From contig CM039515.1 of assembly GCA_022432975.1 (NCBI GenBank), forward strand, positions 20,773,554 through 20,837,553: 64,000 nt of DNA, written 5' to 3'. This stretch comes from Begonia masoniana. Lineage: Eukaryota > Streptophyta > Magnoliopsida > Cucurbitales > Begoniaceae. A model generated the notes under the pieces. The model did not search any database. It had not been told where the DNA came from and saw only the letters and a list, made by a program, of their open reading frames with translations. The position numbers and the translations under genes were made by a program. Positions 54,896 to 64,000 of the stretch are shown here, in pieces (the stretch's first letter is position 1; each line of letters begins with the position of its first letter).

Positions 54896-55453
54896 CAAAG
54901 CAAAGAAAAATAACAAACTCCCATAAATAAGCAATGCCTTTTGTCCAGAAGTAAGAGCATTTCCACCCAATCCATACTGCTGATTCTGAGCAAATCCTGC
55001 AATTTCCACACTCTTACTCACAAAAAAACTCTTGGCTGCCCCACAGGTAGGACACCTCCAATCTTCCGGGAGCTTCTCATACGGAAATCCAGGAGGAATT
55101 GGATATGACGGGTCACCAACTGTTTCATCAAATTTATGGCCACAAGATCTGCACTCATAGATTCCAGTGTTTAATACAGCAAATTTCTCCTCCAATCTAC
55201 GCTTATCGAAGCTATCAGGCTCCTGAGGAGGCGAATCGGATTGGTCCGAAGTGGGTTTATCCTCTTTAGAAACATCAACGGAGTAGAATACGAATTGGGG
55301 TCTGGAAGCCGTCTGAGATACAGAATTAGGAGAAAATTTCGAAATGAGAGGTGGGTTTTCTAGAAGGATTCTGGGTTTTGGAGGTAAAGGTTGGGAGAGT
55401 GAAGTGGTGGAAGGATGAAATGAGAAGTTAGGTATTGCAGTTGCATAAGCCAT
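54869..55453 (-). CDS. RBD1: Chloroplast rubredoxin with C-terminal membrane anchor (RBD1/RubA type)
   Basis: 194 residues, single exon. Residues 1 to about 55 are Ser/Pro/Thr-rich with few acidic residues, like a chloroplast transit peptide. A linker with many Asp/Glu/Pro residues follows. The rubredoxin fold at about 98-140 has Cys101, Cys104, Cys134 and Cys137 in two CxxC pairs (YECRSCGHKF and DWRCPTCGAA), binding one iron atom. Residues 172-192 (ALLIYGSLLFFFALFLSGYF) form a membrane helix. Size and order match plant homologues of cyanobacterial RubA, thylakoid proteins needed for photosystem II assembly (family knowledge). ENH1-type rubredoxins are longer, with a PDZ domain, which is absent here. 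It is intact, with no lesions. CT-rich DNA lies upstream. Confidence 0.92.
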   Translation of the reverse strand: MAYATAIPNFSFHPSTTSLSQPLPPKPRILLENPPLISKFSPNSVSQTASRPQFVFYSVDVSKEDKPTSDQSDSPPQEPDSFDKRRLEEKFAVLNTGIYECRSCGHKFDETVGDPSYPIPPGFPYEKLPEDWRCPTCGAAKSFFVSKSVEIAGFAQNQQYGLGGNALTSGQKALLIYGSLLFFFALFLSGYFLQ

Positions 55454-55510
55454 GAAAATTGCTACGAGTCAGGAGCAGTGGCGTTTCCCTCTCTTTATCT
55501 CTCTCTCTAG

Positions 55511-55518
55511 AAATATAG
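55511..55518 (-). promoter_or_regulatory. Possible TATA-like element of the rubredoxin gene
   Basis: CTATATTT on the minus strand about 60 bp before the ATG, beside a GA-rich stretch on the coding strand. Confidence 0.25.
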
Positions 55519-55639
55519 AAACGAATGAATCAAATGAAATTCGTTGTCATATTAATGGCTTTGAGGTGGGTGTTGAGTTATAGGTAGAGTTGGGATTTGA
55601 GTGGAAGAAGAAGAATATTGAAAAGAGAAATGAAATACC

Positions 55640-58560
55640 GAATGGCAGATACTGATCCTGAGAAGTCACATTGGGGGCAATCGATCTCATCGAAGTCACA
55701 TTGGGGGCAATCGATCTCATCGAAGTCACATTGGGGGCAATCGATCTCATCGAAGTCACATTGGGGGCAATCGATCTCATCGAAGTCACATTGGGGGCAA
55801 TCGATCTCATCGAAGTCACATTGTTATTATATCATTTCGTTTTCGTAATTCGAACATGAAAACATTTGCATAAAACCTTTTTCGTTCTTTTTATAAGACA
55901 TGTTGCATGATCTATACATGATGCACATATAAATATATAACGTAGACCTCATTGAACTCATCACATCAAAACACATAATACTAAACACTTATTATAACAT
56001 AGACAATTTCTAACTTTACAACTTAATCCTATTTCAACATACTTTTCAAAATATTTTGACAACTAAAATCGTAAACCTCAAACATATAGAAACTCTTTAC
56101 AACTTATAAAAAGACTTTAAAATCACATCTTTTAACCTTCCAAATACATTTACAAAACAAACCTTTGAAATGAGTAGAAGATATTATTAAAACATGTTTA
56201 AAACATCAATTCAAAGTTGAAATCGAAAAGGTTTAAAAAAAATCAAAACTAAAAAAAAACATTATCCTTTAGCGCACCACACCTGTCGCGACCAGGGCCG
56301 ATCGATTGCCCTTTGCTGGGCGATCGATCGCCCATGCCACCGCCTCTTCGGCAGTTGTGAGCGATTGATGCCGATCGATCGCCCTCTACTGGGCAATCGA
56401 TCGGCGTTGCTGCTGTTGCCCAGCAGCAGCTCTTCGCCCTTCCTCCTCTTTTCTTTAAAACACACTTTTAACACTTAATACTTCAACCACCTCTTACACT
56501 CATCTACACTTCTATTAAATTCCTACTACCACTTTCCTACTATCCATGCTTTTATTCTTCATACATAACTCCATAAAACCGAACTAATCCTATTTCAACA
56601 TACTTTTCAAAATATTTTGACAACTAAAATCGTAAACCTCAAAACATATAGAAACTCTTTACAACTTATAAAAAGACTTTAAAATCACATCTTTTAACCT
56701 TCCAAATACATTTACAAAACAAAAATACTTTTCTCCATGGTTCAAACCAAAACATTTTAAAAGAACATTATAAGTTCCAAAACTGAAACAAAACCTATAT
56801 ATGTCTGTCCACGGTTGAAATCGCCCTAACAAATACCGGATCACCAACTGCACCTAATAATCCACTTGAAGCTCGAAGTCCTCACCTATATTCTTGTCAC
56901 TTACATCACAGAATTCAAACTATGAGCCTAACGCTCAGCAAGAGATATATAATGACATGAACATGCTATTCATAAAACAATGCATTTTATAATATTTTCT
57001 TTCTTCTTCTTTACATAATCATTATTACATTGTGGGCAATAGATAATACCGAAGTCGCATTGGGGGCAATCGATCTCATCGAAGTCACATTGGGGCAATT
57101 GATTTCACCGAAGTCACATTGTTATTATATCATTTCGTTTTCGTAATTCGAACATGAAAACATTTGCATAAAACCTTTTTCGTTCTTTTTATAAGACATG
57201 TTGCATGATCTATACATGATGCACATATAAATATATAACGTAGACCTCATTGAACTCATCACATCAAAACACATAATACTAAACACTTATTATAACATAG
57301 ACAATTTCTAACTTTACAACTTAATCTATCCATGATTTCATACCCCTTAAAACACATAAATTCTCCCAATCAAACCATTGGAAACGTTAACTTCTTAGCA
57401 CCCAATGATGTAGGTCATTCGGCAAAAAACATGCAACATTCACTCACTTGACATCCTTAACAATTTAGTCAACTTGAAAATTTGATCACTTTTCTTTTTG
57501 TTGCAACCACCTAAAACATGCAATTAAATCAAACAACTTCAAATTCTTAACCATGCATATCAATCATTTCAATTAATCCTCAAACAATATGTATCCAAAT
57601 TTTAACCAACTCAAATAACCCAAGGTTGATATAAATCATACTCAACAAAACCTTTCAAATAGCTTAAACTCTATTGAAACAAATCTCATTCAAAATTCTC
57701 GAAATTCAATCAATTTATGGTTCACTTTGAACATACATATCTCACTCAATTCTTAACGAAATCTAACGATTCAAAATGCTATGGAAACCTTAAAATGTCT
57801 AGTTTAGCATAGAATCATTCATTAATTAAAAAAAAAAAAATCAAAATCAAGGGCAGAAAACAAAAACCCAAACGACCCTATTTTGTCAAATTCTCAGAAT
57901 TACCATTTAATCGTCTAATCTCAAAAATTCATAACAAATCGTATATATGTTCGAATTCAATGATTCAATTTACTATGAACTACTTAATGAGTCCTATAAT
58001 GGTTTGAGTTTTTATTTCATTTTGGACAATGATGTAATAAAATGGTGATATATATATATAAGTTGGATGAACAAAAGGATACGTTTTGAGGATAAAATTT
58101 GACGTTATAGGAAAATGGGAAAATTTCATGGGGGCCGATCGATCGCCAAAATGATCGGGCAGAGAGGGTGCCGATTAATCGTGGAATTGGGGCAATCGAT
58201 CGGCTGTTGTAAGGAGAAAGAACGAGTTTGGCAGTGAAGGTACTGATCGATCGCCCCTTGGCAGGTGATCGATCGCCCCTTATGTATACACGAGGGGTTT
58301 GGGATTTTGAGAGCTCCGATCGATTGGCTAATTCAGACGATCGATCAGCTATCATTTAAAATATATATATATATATGTAAAACGTATAAAAAATTTATTT
58401 AGATTTTTAATTAATCTAATTGGGATTAGATTAAAATCAGGTATGATTAAGCATGAATTAAACAAGGTTAATTGGTAAATAAATTAAAATTGAAGGATAA
58501 AATAGTAATTAACCATAAAAATAATATTGCAAAGTGATGTGGCTTAAAGTTATGGTGTTT
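55640..58560 (-). mobile_element. LTR-like region with internal duplications, borders unresolved
   Basis: 55790-56028 is repeated at 57085-57330, and 56029-56161 at 56588-56725. GATCG-type clusters occur at 56290-56420 and 58130-58345 (e.g. GGGCGATCGATCGCCC), and a block-B-like stretch lies at 56880-56945. These tie it to the S1/S3 LTR superfamily in minus orientation. I cannot find both ends or a target duplication. No gene. Confidence 0.5.
55655..55820 (+). repeat. 30-bp tandem repeat (about 5 copies)
   Basis: Unit GAAGTCACATTGGGGGCAAT plus CGATCTCATC, nearly identical copies. Degenerate copies lie at 57047-57120. Because 30 is a multiple of 3, two plus-strand frames and one minus frame stay open; none is a gene. 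Confidence 0.9.
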
Positions 58561-58603
58561 ACTTAGAGAAAGGTGAAAAGAAGAAGAAGAAAGCAATTAA
58601 AGC

Positions 58604-58606
58604 AAT

Positions 58607-58653
<47 letters not shown>
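58604..58653. repeat. GA microsatellite
   Basis: About 25 uninterrupted GA units. Confidence 0.95.
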
Positions 58654-58656
<3 letters not shown>

Positions 58657-59471
58657 ATAGAGCAGAGAAGAAAACCGACAAAAAAAAAGAGACCCGCAAG
58701 GGGAAAGAGGAGAAAGGGAGGGTGAGGGTTGAGTTTCGTCAATCTGTCCTTTAGGGTAAAGTGTTCAGCGCGTTGAGAGAATCGTTTTGGAGTAGGAATC
58801 GTTGGGAACGATGGAGATTTTTGATTAAAGAGGTTGAACCGACAACTACGTGAGTAATTCTAACGATTAAAATAGTTAGTTTAGGCTTTATTGCATGATT
58901 TAGATGGAGATAGGTTATTTGTTAATTGAAATTGTTTGACTTTGGATATCTTGATAGTTTTTGGATGAAATTGATTAATTGAATAATGTATTTTGGCTGG
59001 AGAAGTTACGAGAAATGAATTGTGATTTGAGAATGTTTATGAAAAGGTGTTGGAGATTTTAGTTGTAGTGGAAGTGATGAAATAAGTAGGGTTTTATATG
59101 TGAAGTAAATAAATAGGCCATGGGAAAGAACAACTGTCGATGGAGATGTTTGTGTTGAGTATGTGATTTGATGAAAGCAGGTTGTTTTTAAATTGTCCTA
59201 TTTTATGTATAAATACTCTTTCAAGAGCATTGAGAAAATTTTATACTACGTCGATTTTAACTGGTTTTCATGATGGTTTTAATAAACATTGCATTGACTT
59301 TACAACAAATTTTAAAGAATATTTTGGAAAAAAAAAGGTGACATTTACTCGCATGATTGCATTTACCACTTGTTATATGCACAATATGTATAACTATGAG
59401 GAAAATAGTAGGAGTCTTACGAATTATCGTCCTCTTTGGGTTGAAAGTCCCTAAGCCTCGCGAGAGAATTT
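58654..59471. other. No recognised gene
   Basis: A GA-rich leader-like stretch then AT-rich DNA. An open frame at 59182-59454 matches nothing I know and has no supporting signal. Confidence 0.35.
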
Positions 59472-61173
59472 TGTAATACCCGGCTTTTCAAGATATTACT
59501 ATTTTAAATATAAATGACATTTTTGTAAATACGTCAAATCAAGCCCGTTTTATGAACAGAAGATTTCGTTGGGATCCTAATTATTAATATGGATTTTAAG
59601 AAATTTACGAGAATTTTCGGAGCAGTAACGCTTAATTCCGAGTAATTATGTTTCTCGTAATATAAAGGATGTTTTAGTAAAAATAGTAATTGTAGTCCGA
59701 TTTGCGAACAGACAGTTTTATTGGGACCTTAATAATAAGTTGGACTTATTGGTGAAATAAGGAGATTTGGTGAAACCGAATAGTTAGCCGATTAACGAAA
59801 CGAATGACGAAACAAATATAAAAACAAAGGAAGGGCAAAACGGTAATTTGCCAAAGTAAATTTATAAAATAAGAGAAAACTCTTTCTCTTCTTCATTTTC
59901 TTCTTCTATGCTTCCCGCGAACGCCAGAGAGAAAAGCTCTCTGCCAGCCGCGACGATCCGACGATTCCGGCCTCCGTTCTCCTCCGTTTCTCCTCCGTTC
60001 TTCGTGATTCTTCCTCCTCTCGCTACCCTAGGTATGAATCTACGATCTTAGAGTGTTTATTTCGATTTCTACGGAGTTGGAATAATTAGGGTTTCGTTTA
60101 GGTTTCGTTAAAAATCAAGATTTAGGGTTCGAAATTGATAGGTTGCTATAGTTTAAGGACGTATTGAACGTATTAAACGTTATTGGACGAAGTTAAATTG
60201 AATTGTGGAAAAATGTTAAATTTGAGAATTTAGGGATTTTCGAGAAAAGTTCGTAAGTTGTGATTTTGAACTATCGAGCATGAATTGGTCGTTTAAACGT
60301 CTCGATTAGCTAAGTTAAGAATTTAGAAAAATTCTTTAGTTAAGATTTGTAATTTGGACGTCAATAGCTTAAGTTAGTTTTAACGACGAATATCGTGTTT
60401 TGCCTCAGACACACGACTCTCGTGGACGAAGCTCGAGGTTCTGTGCGCTCAAGGTAAGTTCTCGTGACATACTCTGGCCGATTGGCCTACACCGTACTTC
60501 GATGTAGCGTCGAGGATCTCAATGGATTGTTTGTTTTAAATTGCTTTGGTCGGGTAGATAGGTTTATAATTGTTAAAGGTTATTCCATTTCGGTCTTGAT
60601 GGTATGCATGTTGATTGTTTATTTTATGTTCATATCTGTTCATGCATCACGTATTTCAAATGCCATGAAAACGAATTTCCGCACAACGTTTTAAAGTGAA
60701 TGCAAAGAAATGATGTCCCTACGGTATACAGTTTAAATGACCCTTCGGTATATAGTTTAAATGGCCCTTCGGTATACAGTTTATAGCAAAGCAAAGCAAA
60801 GCAAAGGAAAGTAAAGAAAAGCAAAGTAAAGAAAACAAAGCATGATTTATAAAGTCACATGCATAGCATTCATTTGCATTACTAGAGCTACACTAGAGCT
60901 TACTGAGATTTTTATCTCATAGATGTCTGTATGGTGTAGGTGTTTGCGAGGAAACAGGTGAGGACGAGCTTCCTCCTCCCGAGGCATGAGTTCAGTTGAC
61001 GAAGGATGGTTGCGGTGGTGTGCTGGCGCAGTCGATACTCACCTAACCCATGGGGGATGTATGTGTAGGTTTTAAGGATTTTTTGGGATGTTATTGATGA
61101 CTTTGTCTTGATAGAACATATTAGGTTGTTTGGGATCTGGTTAGCTGATAGACTGATGTTTTCAAAGTTTTAT
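59472..61173 (+). mobile_element. LTR S5, cut by the insertion of G3
   Basis: Starts TGTAATACCCGGC after AATTT (59467-59471). It follows S2 closely: the same leader, block A (60451-60516), three 24-bp units (60718-60785), a short AAAGY array (60785-60835) and block B (60893-61030). Homology stops at 61173 where G3 begins; the rest should lie beyond the window. Confidence 0.75.
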
Positions 61174-63187
61174 TGTAACGCCCCGAGTTTTCTGAACCCG
61201 GTTCGCTACATAAAGCTTGATCATGACTAAGAAATCTCTCTGTTTTTTTTTAAAAAAAACTTCGCCCGACAGTTAAATTTGACATTTTCTAAAAGCTCAA
61301 AATATTTAAATCTTGCAGCGAAAATTCGTTTAAACAAGAATAAAATTAACAAAGACCACGTTAAAAAAAACGTTAGAAATTTTAAGAAACAATCGATTAA
61401 GAAGCAAAGGTTCAACTCGTGAAAATACTTTAAAAATCAGAAAAGTCAAACTCGTCGTCCGCTTGAACAAAGTCAACAAAAGGAGAAGGCTTTTTGGAGA
61501 CTTCATCCGGTCGCTAAACGACAAAACATAAATTTAGTCATCCGGTCAGTCTAACAGGGACATCCACCAGTCACTAAACGACAAAATATAAATTTAGTCA
61601 TCCGGTCAGTCTAACAGGGACATCAACCGGTGATGTCATCCGGATGATCTCCTCATCCGAATGACTTTCTCTATATCAACCGGTGACGTCATCCAGATGA
61701 TCTCCTCATCCGAATGACTTAACCCTTAATATCTGACGAGCAAAAGCTCGACATCAACGGGCGATTAAAACACTCGACATCATCCAATAGAAAAACAGGC
61801 ACAACTCTAACTACAGACAGAAATTTTTCTTGCCTCTCCAAGACCTTTCAAAGACAATTCAAACCATTCCATTAATCAAATCCAGTAAAAACCAACTCTT
61901 AAAACTCAACAGGTTGCTAGAATTGATAATATTCAAAATATATTCGAAATACTAAAATCTCTACTGTCGTGAAAACTCGACCTACTCAGACTAGATCATT
62001 ATCAACTAAACCTCAACATCTGCTGACACCAGTTAGCCCGCCTCAACAGTTTACCAAGCCGAGACATAGATGTACTCCTCCAACCACATCAATCATCTGT
62101 GCACTCAGGAAACTCACCTGCAGTGTCCTCAACACCTACATCACAAAACTCATCTATTAGCCTAATGCTAAGTAAGTAAAGCCAACAAGAAATGAAACAA
62201 CGAAATATAAATTCCTAATATGCAATTTCTACTTTCTCAACTCAGTTGCTCATGCTTCGTTTCTGTTCAGATCCCCCTGTGAAATTGGAAGTTGGATCAA
62301 CTCTCCCAAAGTACATACATCTCTGTCTCATTAAGGGGTGTATTAATTCCCTTAACAGTGAAACTGATTCTCCTGTTCAGATCCCCCTGTTAAATTGGAA
62401 GTTGGATTAGCTCTTTCAAAGTACATACATCCCTGTCTCATTAAGGGGTGGATTAATTCCCTTAATAGTGAAACTGATTTTCATGACTGTTTCAATATGT
62501 TCAATCCTTACCATGCCAATCATGCATTCAAATTCATTTTCGTATGTTTTAAAACATGATGCATAGAATACAGATTCACACAAGTAATCATAATCCTAAC
62601 GTTTTGTGATGTAGGCCCGAAGGCACAAGCAAACTTCACTTACCTGGTCTCCTGGGAAGCTTGTTGAAACCTCTCCCTCGGGAGTTTGCTAAAATTTAGT
62701 TCCACAAATCGAACATTAATTTAAACTTTCGTCAAACTTCCTTCTAGCTACCCAGAAAGCTAAGGAAAATAGTTTGGAAGCCCTAATCGTAGTGCATTCC
62801 CGATTCAACTCATAAACCGAAACTAGCACTCACATACCGCATTCTCAAAACTTCATTTATCAACCCTCGACAGTTACAATGTAGCAAGAAATGGAAGCAA
62901 AACTCACCTAGTTCTGAGGAAATCGCTGGAGGGATCGAAGAGGGTCTCCTTTCGCGCTCTGCTAAGCTGAGGAGCTGAGAGTGGAAGAGGAAATGAAATG
63001 AAACAGTGGCTGCTACCTCATTAACACTTCCCTTAATACGTTATCCACAATATAAATTTGCAATTACCATCTTGCCCCTGCCTAGTCTCTTAATAACTTA
63101 ATCAACATTTCACTCAATTTTAAACCATAAGATTATATACCTCCGTTTAATAACTTATTTTGATTTATATTGAAACCGGGTGTTACA
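61174..63187 (-). repeat. G3 3' LTR
   Basis: Same layout as the G2 LTR: the GTGATGTAGG-type stretch at 62130-62160, and two copies of a GATCCCCCTGT-containing unit at about 62265-62475 matching the GGGATCA units of G2. GTGACGTCATCC and GTGATGTCATCC hairpin units lie at 61510-61740. Confidence 0.9.
61510..61740 (-). promoter_or_regulatory. TGACGTCA-type hairpin units in the G3 LTR
   Basis: Units with CCGGTGACGTCATCC or CCGGTGATGTCATCC followed by GATGATCTCCTCATCC, and tandem AAACGACAAAA words. They correspond to those in G2 and S4. Confidence 0.5.
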
Positions 63188-63222
63188 ATCTACCCTCCTT
63201 AAAAGAATTTTGTCCTCAAAAT

Positions 63223-64000
63223 TCAGTACCTGAATAATTCTGGATGTTGGTCCATCATGTCCTGCTGGCGCTCCCAGGTTGTCTCTTCTACATTCTGGTT
63301 GTGCCATAAGACTTTCACTAGTGGAACCTCTTTGTTGCGTAATACCTTCACTGCGTAATCCAAGATCTTTACTGGTTTCTCTTCATAGGCAAAAGTAGGA
63401 CAAATTTCGAGGTCTTGTTGTTCCATGATTTGGTTGGGATCCCTTATGCACTTTTTCAACATAGAAACATGGAATACGTCATGTATTCCTTCCATAGAAG
63501 CTGGTAGCTGCAACAGATAGGCTGCTCTCCCAACTCTTTTCAGAATAGTGAACGGTCCAATAAATCTGGGGTTCAACTTGCCTTTCTTCCCGAATCTGAC
63601 AACTCCTTTAAATGGTGATACTTTAAGGAAAACTTCATCACCTACTTCAAACTCTAATTCTCTTCGTCTTTTATCAGCATAACTCTTCTGGCAGCTTTGA
63701 GCTGTCAAAATTCTCTGTCGGATGAGGGCAACCTTCTCTACAGTTTGTTGCACAATATTAGGACCAATCAATTGTGCTTCACCAACTTCATCCCAGTACA
63801 AAGGAGATCTGCATTTTCGTCCATATAAGGCTTCATACGGTGCCATTCCTATTGTTGCTTGAAAACTGTTATTGTAAGAGAACTCGACCAATGGTAAATA
63901 TCTACTCCAAGATCCTTGAAAATCGAATACGCATGCTCGGAGCATATCTTCTAAGGTCTGAATAGTCCTCTCGGATTGTCCATCCGTTTGAGGGTGGAAG
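63223..64000 (-). CDS. G3 integrase C-terminus and chromodomain (N-terminal part outside window)
   Basis: The frame is open from the window edge ([20 protein letters not shown]) to the stop at 63223-63225. It contains the end of the integrase core ([40 protein letters not shown]), the GPY-type region ([37 protein letters not shown]) and the chromodomain-like tail ([37 protein letters not shown]). It is very close to G2 over the same region, and no lesion is seen in this part. Confidence 0.9.
   Translation of the reverse strand, partial: FHPQTDGQSERTIQTLEDMLRACVFDFQGSWSRYLPLVEFSYNNSFQATIGMAPYEALYGRKCRSPLYWDEVGEAQLIGPNIVQQTVEKVALIRQRILTAQSCQKSYADKRRRELEFEVGDEVFLKVSPFKGVVRFGKKGKLNPRFIGPFTILKRVGRAAYLLQLPASMEGIHDVFHVSMLKKCIRDPNQIMEQQDLEICPTFAYEEKPVKILDYAVKVLRNKEVPLVKVLWHNQNVEETTWERQQDMMDQHPELFRY

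Larger units (their letters stand above)
61174..64000 (-). mobile_element. Tekay/Del-like gypsy G3, 3' half
   Basis: On the minus strand it ends in a 2014-bp LTR (61174-63187; TGTAACACCCGG to CTCGGGGCGTTACA), preceded by the polypurine tract AAGGAGGGTAGAT and pol. It is a diverged relative of G2 in the opposite orientation. The preceding five bases are TTTAT (61169-61173). Confidence 0.9.

Noticed and set aside
55547..55859. Repetitive frames on both strands
   Set aside because: Products of the 30-bp tandem repeat.
59182..59454. 90-residue frame on the plus strand
   Set aside because: AT-rich composition, no recognisable motif, no supporting signals.

Overview
The window is repeat-dense nuclear DNA of a flowering plant, most likely a eudicot. 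The evidence is plant-type LTR retrotransposons (Ty3/gypsy with a chromodomain-like C-terminus, and a SIRE-like Ty1/copia element with an extra 3' ORF), a hAT transposase, a plant 'putative transposon protein' gene family, and two ordinary plant genes. The species cannot be named from the sequence alone. Nearly everything outside 47.9-55.5 kb is transposable-element DNA, most of it broken by stop codons, frameshifts and nested insertions.

Layout. 0-0.4 kb: C-terminus of a plant transposon-type protein. 0.8-7.3 kb: a solo-LTR-like element (788-7263, target-site duplication GTCGA) holding a second one (1792-5632, duplication CTCCC). 7.3-10.0 kb: a decayed hAT transposase gene. 10.1-10.8 kb: an array of large hairpins separated by A-tracts. 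11.6-13.1 kb: a second transposon-type protein gene with two in-frame stops. 13.3-13.5 kb: a GC-rich hAT-like terminus. 13.5-47.9 kb: one old gypsy element (G1) that has been a target again and again. A SIRE-like copia (15430-28563, duplication GATAT) sits in its reverse transcriptase, and that copia holds a solo LTR in its gag (23290-27028). A tandem duplication with an expanded 28-bp array lies at 28.2-30.3 kb. The 3' LTR of G1 holds another solo LTR (32616-44977, duplication GTATG), which in turn holds an almost intact Tekay/Del-like gypsy (G2, 35812-44441, duplication CCTTG). The same 3' LTR also holds a 1.5-kb insert of copia RNase H plus organelle-like DNA (45580-47096).

47.9-55.5 kb is the gene-bearing island. 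A two-exon secreted aldehyde/glyoxal oxidase gene (49450-51188, minus strand) has its 3' end partly copied downstream. A single-exon chloroplast rubredoxin gene of the RBD1/RubA type (54869-55453, minus strand) has a diverged copy of its 3' end beside it. These two are the only intact host genes I can support, and nothing suggests they act together. From 55.6 kb on, LTR-like DNA resumes. It ends with an LTR (59472 on) cut by a second copy of the G2-type gypsy (G3, minus strand, 61174 to the window end).

The most unusual structure is in the LTRs themselves. Related LTRs share two conserved blocks and a tail of about 220 bp. Between the two blocks lies a slot filled by a different minisatellite in each copy. 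Just before the tail lies a palindromic GC-rich cluster of different sequence in each copy, next to a conserved CTCTCTGGAA hairpin in three of them. The G2/G3/S4 LTRs instead carry tandem hairpin units with the bZIP-type site TGACGTCA. I found no evidence of a new multi-gene system. All relationships were found by reading; no database search was run.
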